Assembly: GCA_903952805.1 (NCBI GenBank)
Contig: CAJBHN010000575.1
Location: 1-7,741 of the forward strand
From: an uncultured Myxococcales bacterium
GTDB taxonomy: Bacteria; Myxococcota; UBA727; VGSZ01
Length of the DNA: 7,741 nt
Direction of reading: 5' to 3'
Under the pieces are notes generated by a model that searched no databases, was not told the origin of the DNA, and saw nothing but the letters and a program-made list of their open reading frames with translations. The translations under genes were made by a program, and so were the position numbers. The first letter of the stretch is position 1. Each line of letters opens with the position of its first letter. Shown here piece after piece: positions 1 to 7,572 of the stretch.

Positions 1-504
1 CCCGCGGGTCTGGAGAGGTCGGCCCTGTGGCACCTGCAGCGTCGGGCGTTGACTGAGCATGAACTCCGCACGGCGCTGGGCAAAAAGGTCAAACGCGCGG
101 CGGCCGAACACGGCCCCAGCGACGACGCTGGCACCTGGATCGACGCCCTCGTGGCCCGGCTGCGTGACAGCCTGCTTGTCGACGACGATCGCGTCGCCCG
201 CGCCCGCGTCGACAGTGGGCGGGCCCGGGGCCTTTCCAAGCGCCGCATCGCCGACAAGCTGCGCCAAAAGGGTGTCAGCGCCGACGTCGCCAAGGCCGCC
301 ATCGACGCGGTCGACGCCGTCAACGACGACGTCCATGATGATGGCGTCGAACACAATCCCGACCTCGATGCCGCCCGCATCCTCGTGCGACGTCGACGAT
401 TGCGGGACAAGGATCCCCAAAAAGCCCTGGCGGCGTTGGCCCGGCAAGGCTTCTCCTATGCCATCGCCAAGCGAGCCCTCGCCGTCGACGACGACGACCG
501 TTGA
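1..504 (+). CDS. recX: RecX family regulatory protein, 5' end outside window
   Basis: RecX proteins bind RecA filaments and modulate recombination and SOS induction in the cytoplasm. The frame is open from base 1 and ends at TGA 502-504, giving 167 visible residues. The protein shows the RecX tandem three-helix layout. A first repeat (ALWHLQRRALTEHELRTAL) starts before the only candidate start in the window, TTG at 49. A second repeat contains LLVDDDRVARARV followed by SKRRIADKLRQKGVSADVAKAAI. A third ends in the typical ALARQGFSYAIAKRAL. Because the TTG would cut the first repeat in half, I treat the gene as 5'-truncated by the window edge rather than starting at 49. Known RecX proteins are often about 150-170 residues, so little should be missing, though some carry N-terminal extensions. 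recX commonly follows recA, which may lie just to the left. The C-terminus ends in an acidic run (DDDDR). Confidence 0.85.
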   Translation, partial: PAGLERSALWHLQRRALTEHELRTALGKKVKRAAAEHGPSDDAGTWIDALVARLRDSLLVDDDRVARARVDSGRARGLSKRRIADKLRQKGVSADVAKAAIDAVDAVNDDVHDDGVEHNPDLDAARILVRRRRLRDKDPQKALAALARQGFSYAIAKRALAVDDDDR

Positions 505-614
505 TCGCGGCGCGGTGCCCGTTGACCGTTCCCCGGGCATCGCTCCCGCGCGGCTTGTTGTGATCGCGGGTGGTCCATGGGACCCCACGGAGCCGCGCGC
601 CCCCGACCGCCGAA

Positions 615-648
615 CGAAAAAAGGGTCGCGGCTGCGACCCTTTTTTCG
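615..648. terminator. Bidirectional intrinsic terminator between recX and the acyl-CoA dehydrogenase gene
   Basis: The left arm at 615-629 (CG, six A, GGGTCGC) is perfectly complementary to the right arm at 634-648 (GCGACCC, six T, CG), with a 4-base GGCT loop. Read on the plus strand, the GC stem at 623-629/634-640 is followed by a T tract; read on the minus strand the same holds. It therefore fits as a terminator for both convergent genes, 110 bases after the recX stop and 30 bases after the dehydrogenase stop. Confidence 0.85.
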
Positions 649-678
649 ATGCCCGTCCTCACTGCACCGCGACGACGC

Positions 679-1890
679 TCAGGCCCACGGGAAGGGGCCG
701 CGGGTCAGGTCCCGGGTCATGTTCTTTTGGTGGGCCTCGATGGTGCCGCCACCAATCTCGAGCAGCTTGGCGTCGCGCCACAAGCGCTCGACGACGTATT
801 CGCCGACGTAGCCGTAGCCGCCGAGGACCTGCATGGCGCGGTCGGCGACGTTTTTGCCCATCGTCGAGCTGACGAGTTTGACGCCGTCGCTGTCGAGGCG
901 ATTGCCGTAGGCATCCAGCGGCATGCGTCGGGCGGTGTCGTAGACGTAGGCGCGGCAGGCCATGTACTCGGCGTAGCTGTCGGCGATGTGGCGCTGAATC
1001 TGGCCGAACTCGTTGAGCGGCTTGCCGAAGGCGATGCGGTCGTTGGCGTACTGCACCATGATCTCAATGCTGCGGCGGGCGATGCCCAGCGACATGGCCG
1101 CCAACGTCAAACGCTCCAACGCGAGGTTGCGCATCATGCATTTGACGGCGCCGCCGTCCTCGCCAATGCGGTTGGCGACGGGGATGTTGACGTCTTCCAG
1201 CACCATCTCGGCGGTGTTGCTGCCGCGCATGCCGCATTTGTCGTGGATCTTCTGGCCGACGCCGTAGCCACCCATGCCGCGCTCGGCGACGAACGACGTG
1301 ATCTGCGGACGGTCATCGTGGCCCCCGGTGCGGGCGTAAAACAGCATGACGTCGGCGGGGCTGCGGGTTTCGTCGTCGACGACGCCGTTGGTGATCCACA
1401 TCTTGCGGCCGTTGGCGACGTAGTGCTCGCCGGTGCGGACCGCCGTCGTCTTGAGCCCCATCACGTCGGTGCCCACAGCGGGCTCGCTCATGCCCATCGC
1501 GCCGACGTGTTCGCCCGTGATCAGCTTGGGCAACCAGCGGGCACACTGCTCGGCAGAGGCGTTGTAGGCGAGATTGTTCACGCACAGCATGCTGTGGGCG
1601 AGGTAGGCGAGGCAGAAGCCGGGGTCGGCAGCCGAGATCTCCTCGTGGGCGATGACCGCGGCGGTGGCGTCCATGCCGGCCCCACCCTTGTCTTCGGGAA
1701 CCGTGATGCCCAACAGACCCAACTCGCCAAGCTTGCGAAACAACGGCAGGTTGAAGCGCTCGCGGCGATCGAAGTCGAGGGCCTGGGGTTCGACCTCGGC
1801 CTTCACGAAGGCGCGCACCTGGTCGCGCAACATCACGTGTTCTTCGGTGGGCAGCGCGAGGTCGAACTTGGCGAGATCAACGGTGGTCAT
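679..1890 (-). CDS. Acyl-CoA dehydrogenase, isovaleryl-CoA / long-chain type
   Basis: This is a 403-residue FAD flavoprotein that oxidises an acyl-CoA to the 2,3-enoyl-CoA and passes electrons to ETF. The length is normal for the family. From the N-terminus there is the helical domain (about 10-125), the signature MGMSEPAVGTD (133-142), the flavin-region motif WITNG (165-169), RIAFGKPLNEFGQIQRHIAD (285-304) and QVLGGYGYVGEYVVERLWRD (354-373). The base expected at the C-terminal site of medium-chain enzymes (YEGT) is replaced by IGGGT at 379-383, while Glu259 sits in NLALERLTLAA. That is the arrangement known from isovaleryl-CoA and long-chain dehydrogenases, so leucine catabolism is a plausible role, but the substrate is inferred only. 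I chose ATG at 1888-1890, which is preceded by AAGG with a 6-base spacer and gives the usual family N-terminus. The frame stays open to 2061, but the extra 57 residues are Ser-rich, come from a repeat tract and look non-native. The gene is convergent with recX and divergent from the sigma-54 regulator. Confidence 0.9.
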   Translation of the reverse strand: MTTVDLAKFDLALPTEEHVMLRDQVRAFVKAEVEPQALDFDRRERFNLPLFRKLGELGLLGITVPEDKGGAGMDATAAVIAHEEISAADPGFCLAYLAHSMLCVNNLAYNASAEQCARWLPKLITGEHVGAMGMSEPAVGTDVMGLKTTAVRTGEHYVANGRKMWITNGVVDDETRSPADVMLFYARTGGHDDRPQITSFVAERGMGGYGVGQKIHDKCGMRGSNTAEMVLEDVNIPVANRIGEDGGAVKCMMRNLALERLTLAAMSLGIARRSIEIMVQYANDRIAFGKPLNEFGQIQRHIADSYAEYMACRAYVYDTARRMPLDAYGNRLDSDGVKLVSSTMGKNVADRAMQVLGGYGYVGEYVVERLWRDAKLLEIGGGTIEAHQKNMTRDLTRGPFPWA

Positions 1891-1957
1891 GGGAGGCCTT
1901 GTAGCAGCCTCCACCGCGTCCACGAAGCACGTGTGGCAGCCCTCGCCGACCGCTGCG

Positions 1958-1979
1958 GGACCCTGTCGCACCAGGGACC
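1958..1979. promoter_or_regulatory. Interrupted inverted repeat in the divergent intergenic region, possible operator
   Basis: GGACCCTG at 1958-1965 and CAGGGACC at 1972-1979 form an inverted repeat with 7 of 8 matching positions (an A-A mismatch at the third position) and a 6-base spacer. It lies 68 bases upstream of the dehydrogenase start and 153 bases upstream of the regulator start, where an operator for either gene would be expected. No binding protein is identified, and I could not find a convincing -35/-10 or sigma-54 -24/-12 promoter next to it. Confidence 0.3.
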
Positions 1980-1996
1980 ACACCAAAGCCATCATG

Positions 1997-2035
1997 GACG
2001 ACGACGACCACGACGACAACGACAACGACAACGAC
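1997..2035. repeat. GAC/AAC triplet repeat tract
   Basis: Thirteen consecutive triplets are of the form GAC, CAC or AAC: four GAC, one CAC, two GAC, then AAC and GAC alternating three times. The tract lies in the divergent intergenic region, upstream of the regulator gene. Read as plus-strand protein it would be an Asp/Asn run; read on the minus strand it gives the Ser-rich or Val-rich runs that spuriously lengthen the dehydrogenase frame. A simple-sequence expansion is the most economical explanation. Confidence 0.6.
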
Positions 2036-2132
2036 ATGTCGGGAACGCTCGCACTCCCCAATCGTGCGGGTTGGTCCGGCGCCGACGATCAATCAGTTGC
2101 GGCGGTCATCGTCGGCGTCGTACCACCACGCC

Positions 2133-3761
<1,629 letters not shown>

Positions 3762-3779
3762 ACGTCCGGCTGTCGTCGC

Positions 3780-4814
3780 CTACATGTCGCGCAAGGCGTC
3801 TTGCAGCCCACGCCGGGCTGCAAAGCCCATGACCGTCTGGGCCCGTTTGCCGTCGACGAGACACGCGTATTTGAGGTGGACCAGCTCGTCGTCAGAGACC
3901 CGGGTCAGCCGCAGGGCGCCCATGCGGGACAGGGCCGCTGCGAGCAGGGGGCCGGGCACGGGGATGGTGTGGCTGCCCCGCACCGCGAGCACCCGCGACA
4001 GGGGGGCCTGGGTGGGGCCGGTGATGTTGAAGACGCCGCGGACGCCATCGGCGAGGGCCTTGACGACGGCGTCGGTGAGGTCGTCTTCGTGGACCAGCTG
4101 CACCATGGGATCAAAGCCCAACAGCGTCGGCACCCGCGGCATCCGCAGGTAGCGGCTGACGAGGTTTTGCATGTGGGGGCCGATGATGTGCACCGGTCGC
4201 AGGATCACGGTCTCGGTGCCGGGCGACTTCCAAAAAAAGCTCTGCACCATCATGTCGACGGCGATGGCGTCGGCCATGCGTGGATGTCGTTGGCCGCCGA
4301 GCAGGGCGGCGTCTTCGCTCATGAAGGCCGCCGACACGGCCGACGGGCCATAGAGGGTGGCGGCGCTCAACACGACGAGCTTCTTGGCGCCGACTTCCTC
4401 GACGAGCTTCAACAACGTCGCGGTGGCTTCCAGCAGACTGCTGCCACGCGAGCGGCCCGGGCGCTCATCGTGCATGGGGCCGATATGCACCACCAGCTCG
4501 GGCTTGCTCTTTTTGATGAGGGCCTGGGCGGCCTTGCGGCGCAGATCGACCTCGTGGTGGTCGACGTCTTTGGGGCGGTCGGGGAAGGCGCGCGTGTCGA
4601 TGGAAATGACGTCGAAGTCCCGGTGCAGCCGGCGGCACAGCACGCGGCCGAGGTCGCTGGCACCGCTGGTGACGAGGACGCGGGGCCGGGTCAGCCGGGC
4701 GGCGCTGCGCCGCTCGGCGGTGGCGGCCGCAGTGGTGGGGCCGGCCTTTCGGCCGCGCGGCGTGGTCGTCGGCGTGGTCGTCGGCGGCGTGGTCGGCGTT
4801 TTCTTGGTGGCCAT
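3780..4814 (-). CDS. NAD(P)-binding epimerase/dehydratase-like protein (extended SDR), atypical active site
   Basis: A 344-residue Rossmann-fold protein of the NAD-dependent epimerase/dehydratase superfamily. Residues 1-41 are a Thr/Pro/Ala-rich, probably disordered leader. The nucleotide-binding strand is VLVTSGASDLG at 46-56, and Asp73 (SIDTR) at the end of the second strand favours NAD over NADP. Other superfamily landmarks are VVHIGP (108-113), VVLSAATLYGP (147-157), ILRPVHIIGP (204-213), QLVHEDDLTDAVVKAL (239-254) and FNITGP (262-267). The catalytic Tyr-xxx-Lys is not seen: there is no Tyr between 156 and 221, and the expected place reads RMADAIAVD. The TGxxGxxG motif also has Ser at its first two glycine positions. 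It may therefore bind nucleotide without standard epimerase chemistry; the substrate is unknown. ATG 4812-4814 overlaps the acyltransferase stop as TGATG, pointing to translational coupling. The stop is 18 bases from the convergent regulator stop, with no terminator visible between them. Confidence 0.8.
   Translation of the reverse strand: MATKKTPTTPPTTTPTTTPRGRKAGPTTAAATAERRSAARLTRPRVLVTSGASDLGRVLCRRLHRDFDVISIDTRAFPDRPKDVDHHEVDLRRKAAQALIKKSKPELVVHIGPMHDERPGRSRGSSLLEATATLLKLVEEVGAKKLVVLSAATLYGPSAVSAAFMSEDAALLGGQRHPRMADAIAVDMMVQSFFWKSPGTETVILRPVHIIGPHMQNLVSRYLRMPRVPTLLGFDPMVQLVHEDDLTDAVVKALADGVRGVFNITGPTQAPLSRVLAVRGSHTIPVPGPLLAAALSRMGALRLTRVSDDELVHLKYACLVDGKRAQTVMGFAARRGLQDALRDM
4761..4784. 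repeat. Tandem 12-base repeat in the epimerase-like gene leader
   Basis: CGTGGTCGTCGG occurs twice in a row at 4761-4772 and 4773-4784, followed by a related partial copy to about 4798. On the minus strand it encodes the Thr/Pro-rich PTTT units of the epimerase-like protein's N-terminal leader. Confidence 0.6.
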
Positions 4815-5668
4815 CAGAAAAACACCGAGGTGCGGCGCTTGAGGCCGTGGTCGACCATGCGTTGGACGGTGTTTTTCACCTTGCGGACATGGCCGGCGAC
4901 GACGTCGTCGTCATCATCGGCGGCGCCGCGGAACTCCATCGGTTCACCAAACCAGATGCGGTAGTGGGTGGGCAAGGGCAGGGGCAGGAATTGGGGGAAG
5001 ATGACCGGCGCCGACGGCAGACCGAGCAGGCGAGCCAGCGGTTTGATGTCGGCGATGGCGGGTGCTTGTTCTTCGGCGCCGATGACGGCGAAGGGCACGA
5101 TGGGGGCGCGGGTCTGCAGGGCCAGGCGCATGAAGCCATGGCCGAAGTCGGCGAGCTGGTAGCGCTGGGCAAAGAGCTTGCTGATGCCCTTGACCCCTTC
5201 GGGAAACACCATGACCGCCTCGTCGGCCTCCAGCAGGCGCGCACAGACCCGTGGGTCGCCGACGATTTGCCCTGACCGCACAAACAGTTCGCTGACAAAG
5301 GGCAGGTCGGCGCTCCAGCGTTCGACCATGCCTCGCACCAGGCGCGGCGTCGGCGCTTCGGTCAAGACGGTGGTGCCCACCATGGCGGCGTCAAAGGGCA
5401 GCTGCCCCGAGTGGTTGCCGATGAGCAGGAAGCGGCCGTCTTTGGGGATGTGTTCGGCGCCGTGGGTCTCGACCCGGAAGTACCGATCCTTCAGGAAGGT
5501 CAGCGCCGGCGCGATCAGCTTGATGATTTCTGGATCACAGCCAAAGGGGTCGACGCCGAATTCGTTGAGGTTGCGCCGGGGCAGGGCGTCGATGCGCGCC
5601 CGCAGCTGGGGGTCGAGGAAACCCTCGAGCACGTCGGTCACCCTCGACAACAACCCCGAAAAAGCCAT
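4814..5668 (-). CDS. PlsC-like lysophospholipid/glycerolipid acyltransferase family protein
   Basis: A 284-residue protein of the glycerolipid acyltransferase superfamily, expected to move an acyl chain onto a lipid or other hydroxyl acceptor at the inner face of the membrane. Residues 1-60 are a family-specific lead with NEFGVDPFGCDPEII at 35-49. GRFLLIGNHSGQLPFDAAM (78-96) carries the active-site region: His86 is present, but Asp is at 93, two residues later than in the textbook H-x4-D motif. FPEGVKG (155-161) corresponds to the acceptor-binding motif FPEG, and APIVPFAVIGAEE (188-200) to the fourth conserved block. A run of five Asp lies at 251-255. No clear transmembrane segment is visible, so membrane contact is probably peripheral. 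The start ATG 5666-5668 has only a weak GGG upstream. The gene ends overlapping the start of the epimerase-like gene by one base, suggesting the two proteins act together. The acceptor and donor (CoA or ACP) cannot be told from sequence. Confidence 0.85.
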   Translation of the reverse strand: MAFSGLLSRVTDVLEGFLDPQLRARIDALPRRNLNEFGVDPFGCDPEIIKLIAPALTFLKDRYFRVETHGAEHIPKDGRFLLIGNHSGQLPFDAAMVGTTVLTEAPTPRLVRGMVERWSADLPFVSELFVRSGQIVGDPRVCARLLEADEAVMVFPEGVKGISKLFAQRYQLADFGHGFMRLALQTRAPIVPFAVIGAEEQAPAIADIKPLARLLGLPSAPVIFPQFLPLPLPTHYRIWFGEPMEFRGAADDDDDVVAGHVRKVKNTVQRMVDHGLKRRTSVFF

Positions 5669-5763
5669 GCCCGGGTGGTACCGCGCCTGCCGCCACGGCG
5701 AAAGGCCTGTTCAGACGGTCCGCGCTGCGGGCTGCGCCGTCGCGTTCGCCACGCTGGCAGGCC

Positions 5764-6414
5764 TCAAGGGGCCTCGACGCGGACGTCGAAAATCGGCAGG
5801 CGGGCGACTTCCTTGCCGTCCATCTCGATCAAATACAGGTAGGGACCCGCGACCTTGAAGATGGGAGCCGGGAAGTCGAGGACGTGGTCGATGCGGCCGG
5901 CGCGGCTGCGGAAGTCGACGACGTCGTCGGCCCGAGCGACCCGCGCATTTCTGGGATCGACGATGGCGACGCTGATGGCCATCTCGCGGCCCGACTTGCT
6001 CTGCATGGTGACGCAGACCGACATGGGCACCCCCTCGGCGGGGACCTCGTCAAACGAAAAGAACGTGAGCTTCTTTTTGTCGCGACCCGCGGGCTGACAG
6101 CCGAGCTTCTTGTCGATCACCATCTTTTCGGCCGCGAAGACCTGGAAGAACTGCACCTTGGCGTCGTCGTCGACGACCGCGGCCTTTGGCGCCAGATCTT
6201 TCTTTTCAGTGCGGACGACGTCGCCGGCGGCCTTCTGCAACGCGTCCATCGCATTTTTCTTGGGCGTGGTCGGCTCGTCGAAGAAGGCATCGACGGCGCT
6301 GTCCTTCTTGCTGGACTTGGATTGCTTGTCGTCAGCCCGGGCGCTCGCCGCGGCCAACGTGAGCGCCAGGGCCATCATGGCCACACCGAGAGGGCGATTG
6401 TTCACCGACATCAT
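5764..6414 (-). CDS. Uncharacterised exported protein with Sec signal peptide
   Basis: I do not recognise a named family. The 216-residue product begins with a signal peptide: a short N-region with Arg7, a hydrophobic core VAMMALALTLAA (11-22) and a likely cleavage site after ASARA at residue 27. There is no lipobox cysteine, so a periplasmic or secreted soluble protein is expected. Residues 28-85 are charged, Lys/Asp-rich and probably flexible. Residues about 88-214 look like a beta-rich domain, with QFFQVFAAEKMVI, SVCVTMQSK and a final segment FPAPIFKVAGPYLYLIEMDGKE that resembles an immunoglobulin-like beta-sandwich edge. Two cysteines (106 and 134) could form a disulfide. ATG 6412-6414 was preferred because GAAGG lies 7 bases upstream; the next codon is also ATG, and an upstream in-frame start at 6438 would add eight residues ahead of the signal. 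It is probably co-transcribed with the membrane protein gene 51 bases upstream. Confidence 0.75.
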   Translation of the reverse strand: MMSVNNRPLGVAMMALALTLAAASARADDKQSKSSKKDSAVDAFFDEPTTPKKNAMDALQKAAGDVVRTEKKDLAPKAAVVDDDAKVQFFQVFAAEKMVIDKKLGCQPAGRDKKKLTFFSFDEVPAEGVPMSVCVTMQSKSGREMAISVAIVDPRNARVARADDVVDFRSRAGRIDHVLDFPAPIFKVAGPYLYLIEMDGKEVARLPIFDVRVEAP

Positions 6415-6465
6415 CAACCTGCCTTCACGAATGCACACTGGCGCTCACCGACGATCACCGACGAA

Positions 6466-6831
6466 TCATGCAGCCTGCGGACCCAGGTCCACGCGCAGGC
6501 CAAGGCCGCGGGTGACGATGACGAACGCCAGGAGGCTGGTCGCCATGAAGATCCCCAGCGACCACAAGGCCGCCCCCAACAGGGCCGCCGACACCATGAG
6601 CACCATCGCCTGACCCGTCCGGCGCAGCAGGCCGCGCACGGCCCCACCGACACCCGCGTCGGCAGCGACGACGTCGACCACCGATCCGGCCGGAGTTGAG
6701 CGGGGGCGCACCCCCAACTGCTCCAGGGCCGCCGCCGCCTGGGTTCGCATATCGTCGACGGCGCGCCTCGTGGCGTGCACCCGTCGCCGCAAACGAGCCA
6801 TCCGCTCCTGAAAGGTGTCCAACACGTGCAT
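6466..6831 (-). CDS. Small membrane protein with amphipathic N-terminal helix
   Basis: A 121-residue protein with no recognised family. Residues 1-42 are rich in Arg, Gln and Ala and look like an amphipathic or coiled-coil helix. A short loop with Pro44 and Pro47 follows. Residues about 75-107 are strongly hydrophobic (MVLMVSAALLGAALW, then FMATSLLAFVIV) and fit a tight pair of membrane helices or one long segment with a central Gly/Ser break. The layout resembles phage-holin-like or YqjD/DUF883-like membrane-anchored helical proteins, but this is shape only. ATG 6829-6831 is used as start; an in-frame GTG at 6835-6837 would add two residues. Neither has a strong ribosome-binding site. The gene lies between trxC and the exported protein gene on the same strand, with gaps of 97 and 51 bases. 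Confidence 0.65.
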   Translation of the reverse strand: MHVLDTFQERMARLRRRVHATRRAVDDMRTQAAAALEQLGVRPRSTPAGSVVDVVAADAGVGGAVRGLLRRTGQAMVLMVSAALLGAALWSLGIFMATSLLAFVIVTRGLGLRVDLGPQAA

Positions 6832-6875
6832 GGTCACACGGTATCAACGATCGCGATGCCTTTCCCCTTCAATGA

Positions 6876-6922
6876 CCCGGGCTCACACGTCGATTCTTGC
6901 AAGATCCGGATCGACACCCGGG
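6876..6922. other. Nested palindromes between trxC and the membrane protein gene
   Basis: Two perfect 10-base palindromes overlap by two bases: TCTTGCAAGA at 6895-6904 and GATCCGGATC at 6903-6912. They are enclosed by the inverted repeat GTCGAT (6889-6894) and ATCGAC (6910-6915), which is flanked in turn by CCCGGG at 6876-6881 and 6917-6922. The block lies just after the trxC stop on the transcribed minus strand, with no T tract. It could be an operator, a processing or attenuation hairpin, or chance in GC-rich DNA. Confidence 0.4.
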
Positions 6923-6928
6923 CCTTGA

Positions 6929-7360
6929 TCAGCCGGCGTGCACCATCGCCACCAGTCGCCTGGCATCGACCAGTCCCGACTGCTCCTGCGTGACCTGCCC
7001 GTGATCGATGACGGCGAACATCGGGATGCCGCGCACGCCGAACCGGGCGGCCAGGCGCGGATGGTCCTCGGTATTGACCTTGAGCACCACAGCCTCCCCC
7101 TGCAACTGCTGGGCGGCCTTCTTCACCTCGGGGGCCGCCATGCGGCAGGGCCCGCACCACGGCGCCCAGAAGTCCACCAACACCGGGACCGGCGACGACT
7201 GCACAATGCGGTCGAAGGTGGCTTCGTCGACGTCGACGGGGACGCTGACGGCCGCCAGCGTCGCCTTGCAGCGCCCGCAGCGACCGGCATCGGCCATATG
7301 GGCCGCTGGCACCCGGTTGCTGGCCCCGCAGGCGGAACACTGACGTACTGGCTCTGCCAT
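6929..7360 (-). CDS. trxC: Thioredoxin 2-type protein with N-terminal zinc ribbon
   Basis: A 143-residue cytoplasmic thiol-disulfide reductase, a normal length for TrxC. The N-terminus carries two CxxC pairs (Cys8/Cys11 and Cys28/Cys31) of the zinc ribbon that distinguishes TrxC from TrxA. The thioredoxin domain starts near residue 42. It contains the active site FWAPWCGPC with redox cysteines 69 and 72, then KVNTEDHPRLAARFGVRGIPMF, where Pro113 is the conserved cis-proline. Reduction by thioredoxin reductase is expected from family knowledge; no reductase gene is in the window. ATG 7358-7360 was chosen because AGAGG (minus strand, 7367-7371) stands 6 bases upstream and the zinc ribbon then starts at residue 8. 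An in-frame start at 7390 would add ten residues ahead of this site. It is the first gene of the five-gene minus-strand series and may share its promoter. Confidence 0.9.
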   Translation of the reverse strand: MAEPVRQCSACGASNRVPAAHMADAGRCGRCKATLAAVSVPVDVDEATFDRIVQSSPVPVLVDFWAPWCGPCRMAAPEVKKAAQQLQGEAVVLKVNTEDHPRLAARFGVRGIPMFAVIDHGQVTQEQSGLVDARRLVAMVHAG

Positions 7361-7379
7361 GAATGACCTCTGTCTCGCC

Positions 7380-7407
7380 ATCGTGGGCACCGTGGGCCCG
7401 AGGTCAA
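7380..7407 (-). promoter_or_regulatory. Possible sigma-70-type promoter of trxC
   Basis: On the minus strand TTGACC (7402-7407) is a good -35 match. After a 16-base spacer CACGAT (7380-7385) matches the -10 consensus at three of six positions. Transcription would begin near 7373, just ahead of the AGAGG ribosome-binding site, leaving a very short leader. The -10 is weak, so this is a tentative call. Confidence 0.25.
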
Positions 7408-7572
7408 TGCGCCCGACGGTGTGGCGTCGGGTGGCGTGGCTTCCGGCGGCGTCCGGCCCCGACGCGGCACTGAGGGACCCGGCGTTGTGCAGCAGCGTCG
7501 CCGCACGAGCTTGGGCCCTGGTCGCGGCGGCGCCCCTGGGGCGGTCGTCGACGAAAGCGCTGTCTTCTGGTG

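Noticed and set aside
28..45. TGGCAC resembling a sigma-54 -24 element
   Set aside because: It lies inside the recX coding sequence and lacks a TTGC -12 element at the right spacing. No good sigma-54 promoter was found elsewhere in the window.
1891..2061. N-terminal extension of the dehydrogenase from a start at 2061
   Set aside because: The extra 57 residues are Ser-rich and derive from the repeat tract; family alignment and the AAGG site support ATG at 1890.
3801..4964. Plus-strand open frame (387 codons) opposite the epimerase-like gene
   Set aside because: It has Gly/His/Asp-rich shadow composition, no motif, and spans two well-supported minus-strand genes.
5714..5741. GACGG/CCGTC inverted repeat between the exported protein and acyltransferase genes
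   Set aside because: The arms are five bases with a long GC-rich loop and no T tract; this is expected by chance at this base composition.
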